A stretch of 64,000 bases of DNA from JANXLS01 sp035308565 (GTDB lineage Bacteria > Planctomycetota > SZUA-567 > H5-PLA8). The position numbers and the translations under genes were made by a program. Under the pieces are notes generated by a model. The model did no database searches. It worked only from the letters and a program-made list of their open reading frames with translations, and was not told the DNA's origin. Of this stretch, positions 10,701 to 19,027 are shown in pieces. Numbering within the stretch: position 1 is the first letter of the stretch; each line of letters opens with the position of its first letter. Location: positions 22,069 through 86,068 of the forward strand of contig DATGGK010000038.1 of NCBI GenBank assembly GCA_035308565.1. Reading direction: 5' to 3'.

Positions 10701-13700
10701 CACGGTCGTCGCGCCGCTGTAGGTATTGGCGCCGCTGAGCGTCAACGAGCCCGTGCCGCCGGTGAGGATCGAACCGGTTCCGGAAATGACGCCGGAGAAA
10801 TTTGACGACAAATTATCCAAGCTGCCGATGGTCAGCGCGTTTGCGCCCAGATTCACGCTGCCGCCATTGGCCGCGGGCAGGAGTTGGCTGATGGTTTGGC
10901 TGGCGCCAAGGTTGAACACCGCACCCGCGGCCACGCTCACCTGCGTGGCAACGCCAAGCGCCGTTGAACTGTTCGAGTTCAAGATTCCGCCGTTGACAAC
11001 GGCTTTTGTCCCCGTGGACAATGCGGCGGAGGACGCCGCCAGCGTCAGTGTTCCGCTTCCCGTCAAAGTGATCGTCCGCACCACGCCTCCGTCGTTCAAC
11101 GCGCCCAGGGCGAGGATGCCGGCGCCCGAGCCGTTGTTGGCCACATTGAAGGTGGGATTGCCGGAAAAAGTCGCCGCGCCGAGATTGAGCCCATAACTTA
11201 GGTTTGCAGCCGTGGCGCCACCGGTGACAGCCAGCGTGTGGCTGCCCATGCTGAGCAGTCCCAGCGTGCCGCCGTCTGTGCCGGTCACGTCGATGGTCGA
11301 ATTGGCGTTGATCACGACGTTGTTGCTTAGATCCTCCGACTCCGAAATGATTTGAATCCCACAGATTCCGTTGTTGTTCGAAGTTGCCTCGCGCGCCTGA
11401 ACGATCGTCAGCGTGGGGCCGCTGAGATCGTCGAAGAGCGCATAGTTGGCCGCGGCGGACGCGGCCGCCGTAGTCGCGGTCGCCTGGATATATGACGCGA
11501 ACGGGTTGATGTTGGTGGTGAAATAGTAGGTCGTCGAACCGACGGTGACGTGCCCGATGCGGCCGTTGCCGTCGGAGCCGACGTACACGATCGCGCGGAA
11601 ACGCGCGTAGGGAATGTTGGCGACCGTCACTGTGATCGTCGAGGTGGCGTTGTTATCGATGTACGAATTCATCAACTGCGCGTCCTGGTTGGTCTGCGAC
11701 GCGCCGTAGACGCTGTAGGTGTTCGGCGAGCCTGTGAACGTCACGTTCGCCGGAGATGCCGCGCCGTTGCCATCCACCAAGGCCACATTGGCGCCGGTGA
11801 TGCCTGGAACGTTGTTCCAGTTTTGCATCGGCACCACGCCGGCGGTGCCGGTGACGTTGTCGATGTCCCCCACGTTGGCGCGGCCCGTCGAAAAGTGGAT
11901 TCCGATCATTGCGTTCTCGCTGGCGGCCAGTTGCAGCGTCCCGCCGTTGAGATCCACCGTGCTCGTGCTCAGCGCGCCAGTCGTCTTGACCGATACCGTT
12001 CCCGCATTCACGTTCGTCACGCCGGTATAAGTGTTCGTGTTCGCGAAATTCAAAACGCCAGGCCCGTCCTTGCTCACCGAGCCGCTCCCGCTGATCACGC
12101 CGCCATTTGCGTTGAGGGAGGCGACGTTGTAAATGAGCGCCGCGTTGTCCGCGATATTTCCAGGAACCGTGCCGTCGATCGTTCCGTCGCCCAACTGCAG
12201 CGTTCCCGCGGCGATCGTCGAGCCGCCCGTGTAGCTGTTGGCTCCCGTGAGCACCAGAATTCCAGGCGTGGCGTTCGAATCGTTGAGCGTCAAAGCTCCT
12301 GCACCGTTGGCGCCGATCCCCGATCCATACGTAATCGTCTGGCCATTTGGATCGAACGTCGCGCCGCCGGCGTTGATCGTCACCACGCGCCCCGAAATAT
12401 CCGTATTGGTCGCGCTGGCCACGTAGCTCAGCGTCCCGCCGTTGAATGTAAGCGGCGCAATTGTGCCGGACATCGAGCCGAGCGCCGCGTTGTCCTTGAT
12501 CTGCAGAATGCCGGCGTTGAGCTGCGTGGCGCCGATGTACGTATTGGGACTCTGCAAAATCACCGTGCCGCTGCCGTTGAGCACGAAACTGGTCGTTCCG
12601 GCGATTCCAATTACTCCGCTGGCGTTGCTGAACGTATACGGCACTGCCGCATTCGTGAAGATCACCGACAACGGGGACACGCCGCCGCTTTGAATTGTAA
12701 TCGCATTATTCGTCACGTTAGCCGCGCCGGGCAGTTTCACGTCCTGAAAACTCACGTGGCTCAGATTGTCCACGTAGTTCGTCGCCGCGCTGGCCGTCGT
12801 GCTGTACCAATTGACCGCGGACGTGTTCCACAACCCATTCGTCTGGCCTGTCCACGCCATATCCTGCACGCCGCTGGTAATCGTCAGGTCGATCTCGTTT
12901 CCGATCGTCGTGAAAATGTAGCTCTTGCCGGCCAACGGCGTCGTACCGATCACGATGCTGCCCGTCGGACTGAAATTGAACGCCTGTCCCGTAAACGAGA
13001 AGAGCTTGTACGTGCCTGTGCCGATGCTGCCGTTTCCACCGGCTGCGGCGTTGTCAGTGAGGTTAAGGGTGACGGTGCCCGTCGATGGGAAAGTCAAATC
13101 GCCCGCAATCGCAACCAAATCGTTAAAGCTTCCCGTCGAAGGTATGCCCGTTCCCGGCGTGCCGAAATCGAAATCCAGCACACTGTTCGCATTCAAACTC
13201 AACGGGCCCGTATTCAGCATTCCGATCGCGCCGCTGTTGCCGGTCGTGTTCACGCCCGGCGCGAGGTGCCCGGCCGCGCCGCCGTTGGCGCTGCTGATCG
13301 TCACCGCGCCGCTGACGTTCGCCGCGCCGGCCAGTGTGGGCGTGCCGCTCGCGGCTGCCCCTCCCACTGTCACCGCTCCGGACGTTGGCGTGCCCGTAAT
13401 CGAACCGGTCACCATCAGGATGCCGCTGTTCACGGTAGTCGGGCCGCTGTAGGTATTCGCGGCGCTCAGTGTCAAGGTATTCGTTCCCGCTTTGACCAGC
13501 CCTCCGGTGCCGGAGATCACGCCCGCGAAATCGGACGCGAGATTGTCCGTGCTGCCGATCGTCAGTGTGCTGTTCGCCTGCAAAATGACGTTGCCCGCGT
13601 TGGCCGACGGCGTCAGCGAACTGATCGTTTGACTGGCCCCAACGCCGAATGTCGCCCCGAGCGCCACCGTCACGCGCGCGGTCGTTCCGAGCGCCGTCGC

Positions 13701-16700
13701 GTTGTTCGAATTGAGCGTCCCGCCGGTCGCGTTCACCACCGGCCCCGCAACAAAGCCCGCTGCCGGCTGCGTCAACGTCACCGCGCCCGTGCCGCTCAGC
13801 GTAATGATGCGGGAGACGCCGCCGTCGCTTAAGCTCCCCAGATTGAGCGTCGCCAATCCGCCGCCGTTGTTCATCACGATGAACGTCGGATCGCCCGAGA
13901 ACGTCGCCGCGCCCAGCGTCAGTGTGTACGGGAGTCCCGCGCCCAGGCTCCCTCCCGTCGCCGTCAGCGTCTGCGCTCCCATCGCGAGCGCGCCTGCGCT
14001 GCCCACGCTGCCAAAGCTGACGCCGGTTACGTCGATCGTGGAATTCTGCGTGACCGAGACGTTGTTCGGCAAGGCCATGCCGATCGAAACAACCTCGATT
14101 CCGCAGATGCCGTTGTTTCCAGAATCGTGCTGCTGTGTGATCGTGACCGTGGAGCCGCTCAAATTGTCGAAAAGCACGTAATTTGCCGCGGCTGCGGCGC
14201 CCAGCGTCGTCGCCGTGCCTTGCGTGTATCCGGCGAACGCGGCTGCGTTGCCAACCGTTGAAAAATAATACGTCGTCGCTCCGATGCTGACGTGTCCCGT
14301 GCGCCCAGCAGTGTCCGAATTCACGTAAACGTACACTCGGTAATTTGAGTAGGGAATACTGCTGAGCGTGATCGTGTTGACGGCCGCCAGGACGTTGGTG
14401 TCAAGATACGAATTTATCAATTGCCCGTCCTGCGATGCTTGCGGCGCACCGTAAGTGCTGTACGGATCCGTGCTGCCGCTGAACGTCAAGAGCATCGGCG
14501 AAGCGTTGCCGTTGGCATCATTCAAAGCAACGTTCGTGCCCGTCAGTGTCGCAACATTGTTCCAGTTGCCCATCGGCACGACGCCGGCCGTGCCGGTCAC
14601 ATTTTCAATTTCAGTGCCGTTGCGCCCGTCCGAGAAATTGATTCCAACTTTCGCGCCGTCGCCGGCCAATTGAAGCGTGCCGCTGTTGAGCACCGCCAAG
14701 GCCGTGCCCAGCGCCGAATTGTTCCGCGCCGTAATTGTGCCGGCGTTGATGTTCGTCACGCCGCCGTACGTGTTCGTTCCGCCCAAGGTCAGTGTGCCCG
14801 CGCCGTTCTTCGTCAGGCTTCCGGTGCCGCTGATGACTTTGTTGTACGCCGCTGATGAAGAGACGTTGAAGACCAGGGCGCTGTTGTTGACCGTGTTGCC
14901 CAGCAGCGTCGCATCCGTCGCGCCATTGCCAAGCTGCAATGTGCCGCTGGTGACGGTCGTGTCCCCGGTGTACGTGACCGGCACTCCCAGAATCAGTGTG
15001 CCGGGCGTTGCATTCGTATCGGCCAGCGTCAACCCGCCCGGTCCGCCGTTGCCAATCGCCGCTCCATACGTCACGGTCTGCCCGTTGGTGTCGATCGTCG
15101 CCCCGCCCAAGCTCATGGTGACCGTGCGCCCCGACACATCCGGATTCGTCGCCGCCGGCAAATAGGAAAGTGCCCCGCCATTGAAGACCAGCGGCGCAAT
15201 CGTTCCGTTCGCGGCGCCGATGTCGGCGTTGTCCTTGATCTTCAACACACCCGCGTTGAGCACCGTCTGCCCTGTGTACGCATTCGGGCTTTGCAGTGTC
15301 ACTGTCCCCGTTCCCGTGAGCGTAATTCCGCCCGTCCCGCCGATGCCCGCCGTCGTGGCGCTGAATGTGTACGGCACCGCCGCATTGTTGAACGTCACCG
15401 AAATCGGCGCCACTGGCGACGGAATCGAAATCGCGTTGTTGGTGACATTGGTCGCGCCGGGCAACTTCACGTCCTGGAACGTGATGATGCTCAGGTTGTC
15501 GATGTAATTGGTCGTCGTCGAATTGTCTGTGTTGAACCAGTTGGCCGCCGACGTATTCCAGATGCTGCTCGCCGCGCCGTTCCAAGTCAGATTCGAAACG
15601 CCATTGGCAATCGTCAGATCGATTTCGTTGCCGATCAGCGAGAAGATGTAGAACTTCCCGGCCAGCGGTGTGTTGCCAATCGTGAAACTGCTCGCGGAAC
15701 TGAAATTGAATGTTTGCCCGGTGAACGTGAAAAGCTTATACGTCCCCGCGCCAATGCTCCCGTTCCCGCCCGCATTGGCATTATCATACAAATTCACCGT
15801 GATCGTGCCCGATGTCGGCAGCGTCAAATTGCCGTTGATCGCGATGAGGTCGCCGGCATTTCCGGTCGAGGGCACGCCCGTCCCCGGCGTGCCGAGATCG
15901 AAATCCAGCGCTGCGCCCGCGCCGATCGCCATCGCGCCGGTGTTGAGCGTCCCGATGCCGCCGGAATTGCCCGCCGTATTCACGCCCGGCGCGACATGCC
16001 CCGCCGCTCCGCCGTTGGCCGAACTTACATTCACCGCGCCGCTCACGTTGCCATTGCCCGAGAGCGTCGGCGTTCCCGTTGCGCCAATACCCCCGACAGT
16101 CACGGCGCCGCTGATCAGCGCTGTGTCGCTCAGCACCCCACCATTAATGGTGGTCGCGCCGGAATAGGTATTGCCGGCCGAAAGAGTCAATACGCCCACA
16201 CTCGTTTTGGTCAACACCCCGGTTCCGCCGATCGCACCGCCAATCGTGACCGCCCCAAAATTGTTTACCACCAACGTCCCGTTGTTGGTGATGCTGGCGC
16301 TTGCGATCGATCCATCGTGCCCGGTCGTGCCGTCGCCAAGTTGCAGAGTCCCCGCCGCAATCGTGGTCGCTCCCGAATACGTATTGGGGGCAGTAAAAAT
16401 CCACAGACCGGCGTTGTTTTTATTGAGGATGACTTGCGTCGCATTGCCGTTGGCGATCACGCCGCTGACCGTGTTCGCACCCGTGTTGGTGCCGAGCAAA
16501 TTGAGCGTCGCCGCCACCGGCGAATCTCCGCTGATCCCGCCGCCGAAATTCAGCAGCGAGCCGCCGTTCGGCGCGTTGTTCGTCAGCGTCAGCGTCGCGC
16601 CTTCAATTTTCAGCGGCGCATTCACCGCCTGAGTCTGCCCCGTGCCCGTATACGAGCTAAGTATCTGAATCACCCCGCCGTTGGTCATGAGCAACGCACT

Positions 16701-17585
16701 TCCAGCCAGCGTCAAGCCCCCGGTGTTGCCGTCGAACTTGATATTCGTTAGGTTGCGCCCTGCATCGACTACCGGCGCCTGATTGGTCGGATTGGAATTG
16801 AAAATCGCGGTATCGGGACTGGCCGTGCCGGTTGTCCCACCTGGAGGAACTCCCGTGTTCCAATTGGCCCCGTTCGACCAAGTCGTGTCGCTCGCACCTG
16901 TCCACGCTGCCGTTGGAGGATCGGCGACGATTTGAATGCCCGTCAGACCGACATTGTTATTGCCGCGCACGAATTGAATCGTCAAAGTCCCGCCGGCCCC
17001 GCTCAGCGATGTAAAAAGTGCGTAGTTCGCTTTGGTTGCCGTCGTGGCGGTAGCAGTCGCCTGCACATAACCGGGAAATGCGACATTCCCGAAGCTTGCA
17101 AAATAATACGACGTGGTGCCCAGCGTAATGTGGCCCTGGCGCGCCGCTCCATCCGAGTTGAAATAACCATAGACGTGGTAATACGGAAATGGCACGTTCG
17201 AAATGGTCACCGTCACGGTGTTGCTGCCCCCGCTCGTGTCGAGATAGGAATTGATGAGCTGCGCGTCGTTGGTCGCGCCGTTGCCGTTGTACACATCCCA
17301 ATTGTCCGGTGCGCCGGTAAATGTCAGCAGAGCCGACGTCGCCGCACCATTGGAATCGGTGAGCGCAACGTTGCTGCCAGTGAGCCCCGTTACGTTGTTC
17401 CAAGTTGAGTATGGCTCAACTCCAGCGGTGCCGCTGAGCGTTCGGACCGCGCCACCGCGCCCGGTAGCAAAATGAATATTGATCGCCGTCGTCGCCGCGA
17501 ACGCCGATCGTCCAGCCGTTAGCAAAGCACAAAGGCACAACACCACCCACGAACCAACGCTGCGGTCAAATTGCGAACGAGTCAT
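4794..17585 (-). CDS. Giant secreted four-module repeat protein with C-terminal C25 (gingipain-type) cysteine peptidase
   Basis: A 4263-residue exported protein. Residues 1-30 form a signal peptide ending SAFA, and the ATG at 17585 has GAGGG upstream. The body is four tandem modules whose INIHF/INFSDGR-type openings fall at residues 37, 982, 1896 and 2814. Each opens with a jelly-roll-like domain (DNVTGTAGVVPM..WNN) and continues with autotransporter-associated beta-strand repeats (NTYSGATTINAG). Module four is shortened. A fibronectin-like segment (about 3315-3350) and a low-complexity linker follow. The C-terminal region (about 3900-4263) is a peptidase C25 domain with a candidate catalytic His in FYVGHGN (residue 4114) and Cys in FLQATCTGNW (residue 4151). 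No beta-barrel, Por-type C-terminal domain or PEP-CTERM is visible, so the export and anchoring route is unknown. Confidence 0.9.
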   Translation of the reverse strand: MTRSQFDRSVGSWVVLCLCALLTAGRSAFAATTAINIHFATGRGGAVRTLSGTAGVEPYSTWNNVTGLTGSNVALTDSNGAATSALLTFTGAPDNWDVYNGNGATNDAQLINSYLDTSGGSNTVTVTISNVPFPYYHVYGYFNSDGAARQGHITLGTTSYYFASFGNVAFPGYVQATATATTATKANYALFTSLSGAGGTLTIQFVRGNNNVGLTGIQIVADPPTAAWTGASDTTWSNGANWNTGVPPGGTTGTASPDTAIFNSNPTNQAPVVDAGRNLTNIKFDGNTGGLTLAGSALLMTNGGVIQILSSYTGTGQTQAVNAPLKIEGATLTLTNNAPNGGSLLNFGGGISGDSPVAATLNLLGTNTGANTVSGVIANGNATQVILNKNNAGLWIFTAPNTYSGATTIAAGTLQLGDGTTGHDGSIASASITNNGTLVVNNFGAVTIGGAIGGTGVLTKTSVGVLTLSAGNTYSGATTINGGVLSDTALISGAVTVGGIGATGTPTLSGNGNVSGAVNVSSANGGAAGHVAPGVNTAGNSGGIGTLNTGAMAIGAGAALDFDLGTPGTGVPSTGNAGDLIAINGNLTLPTSGTITVNLYDNANAGGNGSIGAGTYKLFTFTGQTFNFSSASSFTIGNTPLAGKFYIFSLIGNEIDLTIANGVSNLTWNGAASSIWNTSAANWFNTDNSTTTNYIDNLSIITFQDVKLPGATNVTNNAISIPSPVAPISVTFNNAAVPYTFSATTAGIGGTGGITLTGTGTVTLQSPNAYTGQTVLNAGVLKIKDNADIGAANGTIAPLVFNGGALSYLPAATNPDVSGRTVTMSLGGATIDTNGQTVTYGAAIGNGGPGGLTLADTNATPGTLILGVPVTYTGDTTVTSGTLQLGNGATDATLLGNTVNNSALVFNVSSSAAYNKVISGTGSLTKNGAGTLTLGGTNTYGGVTNINAGTITARNNSALGTALAVLNSGTLQLAGDGAKVGINFSDGRNGTEIENVTGTAGVVPMGNWNNVATLTGTNVALNDANGNASPMLLTFSGSTDPYSTYGAPQASQDGQLINSYLDTNVLAAVNTITLSSIPYSNYRVYVYVNSDTAGRTGHVSIGATTYYFSTVGNAAAFAGYTQGTATTLGAAAAANYVLFDNLSGSTVTITQQHDSGNNGICGIEVVSIGMALPNNVSVTQNSTIDVTGVSFGSVGSAGALAMGAQTLTATGGSLGAGLPYTLTLGAATFSGDPTFIVMNNGGGLATLNLGSLSDGGVSRIITLSGTGAVTLTQPAAGFVAGPVVNATGGTLNSNNATALGTTARVTVALGATFGVGASQTISSLTPSANAGNVILQANSTLTIGSTDNLASDFAGVISGTGGLVKAGTNTLTLSAANTYSGPTTVNSGILMVTGSITGTPTSGAVTVGGAAASGTPTLAGAANVSGAVTISSANGGAAGHLAPGVNTTGNSGAIGMLNTGPLSLNANSVLDFDFGTPGTGIPSTGSFNDLVAIAGDLTFPSTGTVTLNLTDNAAAGGNGSIGTGTYKLFSFTGQAFNFSPTGSIVIGTTPLAGKSYIFTTIGNEIDLTITSGVQDMAWTGQTNGLWNTSAVNWYSTTASAATNYVDNLSHVSFQDVKLPGAANVTNNAITIQSGGVSPLSVIFTNAAVPYTFSNASGVIGIAGTTSFVLNGSGTVILQSPNTYIGATQLNAGILQIKDNAALGSMSGTIAPLTFNGGTLSYVASATNTDISGRVVTINAGGATFDPNGQTITYGSGIGANGAGALTLNDSNATPGILVLTGANSYTGGSTIAAGTLQLGDGTIDGTVPGNIADNAALIYNVASLNANGGVISGSGSVSKDGPGVLNFANTNTYTGVTNVNAGTVSVKTTGALSTSTVDLNGGTLQLAASENAMIGIHFSTGRANVGDIDNVTGTAGVVPMQNWNNVPGITGANVALVDGNGAASPANVTFTGSPNTYSVYGASQTNQDAQLMNSYIDNNATSTITVTVANIPYARFRAIVYVGSDGNGRIGHVTVGSTTYYFTTNINPFASYIQATATTAAASAAANYALFDDLSGPTLTIVQAREATSNNNGICGIQIISESEDLSNNVVINANSTIDVTGTDGGTLGLLSMGSHTLAVTGGATAANLSYGLNLGAATFSGNPTFNVANNGSGAGILALGALNDGGVVRTITLTGSGTLTLAASSAALSTGTKAVVNGGILNSNSSTALGVATQVSVAAGAVFNLGASQTISQLLPAANGGSVNLGANALTIGSLDNLSSNFSGVISGTGSILTGGTGSLTLSGANTYSGATTVNTGTLVVTGSIIGAPSSGAVTAGGVNAIGNPTLSGTGTLGGATSINAGNGGANGHLAPGVNPGANNSGGIGTLTTGTLTLGAGAILDFDFGTPGTGLPAAGSNGDVVAVNGDVVLPTVGSGSVVINLNDNANAGGNGALGVGTYKLITFTGTLFNFDAGSSFTVGNTPLAGKSYFFSQVGNEIDLTVSSGASSLTWTGATNSLWDTASTNWYNTTTAAPAKFADNNLSLVTFQDAMLGGAGNVTNSNISIQAAGVRPILVNFNNTLGGVAYTFSNASGVIGISGSTGLQLSGSGTVTLQSANSYTGATTLNGGTLIIGDNAHLGSTAAGSVAPLSFSGGTLRYATGASNMDVSGRTFTIGVGGAAIDTNGQTVTYANPIGNGGVGRLTLGDTNVTPGKLILSAANTYTGGTTVNAGTLQIGDGTVDGSIIGSITDNGALIYNIVGSNTTTGAISGTGTLTKNGAGTLILNANNSFNGGSTLNAGVVSARTQTALGSGQINLNGSTLQLASGTIAGCIGINFAAGRTTEIENVTGVAGVVPIANWNNIQTIAGTNVALTDSSGSAISTTLTFSGAPVSYSVYGVAQANQDAQLMNSYLDTNANAGNTTNTITITNIPYANYRVYVYVQSDGGGRQGHVTVGATTYYFNTIGNGAPFARYVQTTATTTATIPAANYALFDNLTGSTLTISQVRDTNNCGVNAVEIVSLDNLVNNVAVNANSVIDVSGICVATLGTLSMGSQKLSITGGTPASNTLYSLTFGATTINGNPTINVANSGTGIGTLALGALSDGGTLRTITLNAGGTTGGTLFLGGSTGGLSDGTKMSVAGGTLRLGAPIVLGSAPAITLSAAGTLDGNGQSLSGDLRGSGTVTGSLKLNVTNVWPGTTSIVTTPMAADESMNLSPTGNIDFSSDGKLKAIVTVNAGTINKQFLNVAAGGTVTLGGTSVLSLGVGPGAYAGTAPNGGADIPIIAGATGSSVMTSGFATVIGLQSGWAVVYKFNGSDLASAPSAGSPADTLVVRTTASNVTPVTLEAFAARAEGGGVLVTWNSVSEFQNAGFNVYRRNSKFKIQDSKLADAWTRANSTLIAGRITNPDLKAYCFYDWAAPGIYDYKLESVSIRGFTETHSTLAGPVAVDENGVVSGDGLHAALESVALAGANARGKELSAEFAKVERSSRSVQADATQNFGATENRTEWELRSTAERLRAAGLFVDASGQLAMSASVRALTPTQYDGLLALGDDPRAQQQGAGYRSLAPAPTPAPASNLSAGVRWFSSAPARGGSFAGVKVVYDTPGVLLIPSSALPAGFDAGHVSIQREGRALNALALSPSGLIVYGQGYADDYTNKDALFLRRTNAATSAGQIAHAQGLFASAQSVNTTSPAMATVSYHDVYFDFDNLRPYDYAPWFSNQYLSGGTTQSFTLNTPNASGGPASLTVNLWSLTQASGTANDHALQAFINGQPAGQAVWSGGGTMVQLAFQLAPGILVDGANTIELVTPQLDGVATQIALLHSMTASYTKALNGAAPLEIYNPSGASQLFEAQHLPSADAWVVDARFPDRATLIPYETQAQNDGTFALRFNAPSGGTGQFLIVPAGMENKPIAVSKRAVKPLAAFTYLAIGPSQFSAGAQALLAQRSKEGLRGSFADQEQIFDYYNYGRYGPNGIQNAVRAVRPKYLLLLGRTTYDYLDYSGLNVDPLCPTFLVSTTFWSQATSDSMFGDLGRGYPEVVVGRLPVNTPSELSVAVSRILSNKGMTTGARVHAVADEADPIAGDFAAEADSIAAANPELAWQRNYLGVTAQSSPDVTAALTQAANGGADILFYVGHGNAVRLGKNDPRILETDSTADTVQNLTGNAVFLQATCTGNWMAKNETGYRSIAIQALTQPQGGISASIGTSTYMQSEYAVAFMSRLLQNASAGGRWGDALMKTQQWAYSQGGSFYGDLSRTEQIFGDPAMPVMGKGNATTVTTPGAGQF
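6949..6970. repeat. 22-base palindrome inside the giant gene
   Basis: AAGGAGCGG and CCGCTCCTT are perfect 9-base arms around a 4-base loop. It lies in the linker between the repeat modules and the peptidase domain and is translated in frame. Confidence 0.65.
7108..7196. repeat. 25-base inverted repeat inside the giant gene
   Basis: Arms 7108-7132 and 7172-7196 begin GTAGAACGGAGCTCCCACTC and match their reverse complement at 24 of 25 positions. The spacer is 39 bases. The whole element is read in frame near residues 3464-3493, in the linker before the peptidase domain. Confidence 0.75.
7488..7515. repeat. Heptamer array (TTTTGAA x4) inside the giant gene
   Basis: Four contiguous 7-base units (TTTTGAA, TCTTGAA, TTTTGAA, TTTTGAA). 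Read on the minus strand it encodes the segment NSKFKIQDSK near residue 3360, immediately after the fibronectin-like segment. Confidence 0.8.
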
Positions 17586-17738
17586 CGGGGTACCCTCGCG
17601 AAATTTGGTTTTAAGAAATTCTGTTTTGCCGCTCAAGCTTGCACGGAACGTGCAGCTTCTGTCTCGAACAACTGGCCGTCCATCGTCTAACAAGCGTACC
17701 GAGGTACTGAGCCTTCATGCACTGAATTCTAAGTTGGG

Positions 17739-17765
17739 AGTATAGCCACAGTACGATTCGCTCAA
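17739..17765 (-). promoter_or_regulatory. Possible promoter of the giant gene
   Basis: On the minus strand a -10-like TATACT (17739-17744) lies 15 bases after TTGAGC (17760-17765). The spacer is short, so this is a weak prediction. Confidence 0.25.
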
Positions 17766-17892
17766 GGGCAAAAAATTAACCAATTCTTTATGTCCTTTAT
17801 TCGCGTCAGGCGACATTATTACTCAGTGATCTACGAATATTCGCAGGAACTCGCCTAAATAGCACATCGGCGAGAAGTTCGGCACCCGGAGC

Positions 17893-17909
17893 GCCGGCTT
17901 CCAGCCGGC
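17893..17909. repeat. Short REP-like hairpin GCCGGCT/AGCCGGC
   Basis: Perfect 7-base arms around a TCC loop, in the divergent intergenic region. Confidence 0.5.
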
Positions 17910-18107
17910 CCGGATCAGCAAGACGTTCCTGCGCAGCCAGAAGATTCGGTCGGCAGTTTATTTGCCTTTCGCGTGCCACTTGCCGTGCCAGTGTGAATCG
18001 CTGCGCCTCCGTAATCAAGAAAATTGGTTCAGGCGTCGCCGCCTGCACACTCGCGTGCAAGCGCGACACCCTTTGACTCGATATATGCTTTCGCTTACGC
18101 TTCCCCC

Positions 18108-18950
18108 ATGCTCGCTCCCCTCCCCCGCCGCCCGCTCGGGCGCACCGGCGTTTCCGTCACTCTCTTCGGCCTTGGCGGCGAAGGCATCTTGCGCACGTAT
18201 GGCGAAGAAAAATCCGCCGCGCGCGTGATTCACCGCGCGCTCGATCAAGGCGTCAATTACTGCGATACCGCTCCGGCGTACGCGGGCAGCATGGATTACT
18301 ACGGCGCGGCGCTCGGCGAACGCCGCCGCGAAATCTTTCTTGCGTCGAAAACGCACGAACGCACGCGCGACGGTTCGCTGAAATTGCTCGACAAAAGCTT
18401 GAAGCGCCTGCGCACCGATCATCTCGATCTGTGGCAGCTTCACGATCTTCGCACGCACGAAGACCTGCACGAAATCTTCGCCAGAGGCGGCGCGCTCGAC
18501 GCGTTGGTACACGCCCGAGCCGAAGGCCGCGTGCGCTTTCTGGGCATCACCGGCCACCACGATCCGCAAATTCTCCTCGACGCGATGAAGCGCTTTCCGT
18601 TCGATACGGTCCTCGTCGCGCTCAACGCCGCCGACGTGCACCGCTCTTCCTTCATCAAAACAGTTCTGCCCGACGCTTTCCGCCGCGACATGGGCATCAT
18701 CGGCATGAAGACCTGCGCGCAGGGCGCGCTGCTTGAAAACGGAGCGCTGAGCATGGATGAAGCCGTCGGCTACACGCTCTCATTGTGGGGCGTCAGCCAC
18801 GTGATCATCGGCTGCAAAACCGAAGCGGAGGTGGACGACAACGCGCGCATCGCGCGCGAATTCAAACCGTTCGATGAAACAAAAATGCGCGAACTCGAAG
18901 CCCGCACGCGCGCGAACCATCCGCGGTTTAGTTATTATAAGAAGTCCTGA
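18108..18950 (+). CDS. Aldo/keto reductase
   Basis: A 280-residue NAD(P)H-dependent oxidoreductase of the aldo/keto reductase superfamily. The catalytic tetrad can be placed: Asp and Tyr in NYCDTAPAYAGSMDYYG, Lys in FLASKTH and His in LWQLHDL. The later segments FLGITGHH and HVIIGCKTEAEV fit the barrel and cofactor-binding end. The start at 18108 is chosen because the frame upstream is intergenic in character and family members begin RPLGRTGVSV. The stop codon falls at the edge of a 7-bp-period repeat. The natural substrate is unknown. Confidence 0.9.
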   Translation: MLAPLPRRPLGRTGVSVTLFGLGGEGILRTYGEEKSAARVIHRALDQGVNYCDTAPAYAGSMDYYGAALGERRREIFLASKTHERTRDGSLKLLDKSLKRLRTDHLDLWQLHDLRTHEDLHEIFARGGALDALVHARAEGRVRFLGITGHHDPQILLDAMKRFPFDTVLVALNAADVHRSSFIKTVLPDAFRRDMGIIGMKTCAQGALLENGALSMDEAVGYTLSLWGVSHVIIGCKTEAEVDDNARIAREFKPFDETKMRELEARTRANHPRFSYYKKS

Positions 18951-19018
18951 GTGCTGAGTGCTGAGTAACAGCGGGGCGCTTCGCGCGCCTCTACTCAGCA
19001 CTCAGGACTCAGGACTAG
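18945..19018. repeat. Inverted heptamer arrays (GAGTGCT type)
   Basis: Left arm 18945-18968 repeats GAGTGCT; right arm 18991-19018 carries the inverted units CTCAGCA, CTCAGGA. It overlaps the stop of the reductase and ends just before the ribosome binding region of the next gene. Confidence 0.8.
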
Positions 19019-19027
19019 GATATTCCC

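Larger units (their letters stand above)
17586..18107. other. 522-base divergent intergenic region
   Basis: It separates the giant gene from the aldo/keto reductase gene. I see a possible promoter for the giant gene, an inverted repeat GCACGT/ACGTGC around 17640-17655, and a small palindrome at 17893-17909. Open frames here have no recognisable protein features. Confidence 0.5.

Noticed and set aside
11550..13832. A 760-codon open frame opposite the giant gene
   Set aside because: Arg/Ala/His-rich, without domains, and in antiphase with a strand that has clear repeat modules.
17806..18069. An 87-codon frame in the divergent intergenic region
   Set aside because: It spans a palindromic repeat, has no ribosome binding site and no recognisable domain.
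18073..18101. Leaderless promoter before the aldo/keto reductase
   Set aside because: The -10 box TACGCT matches the consensus at only three positions; kept only as a comparison to dapF.
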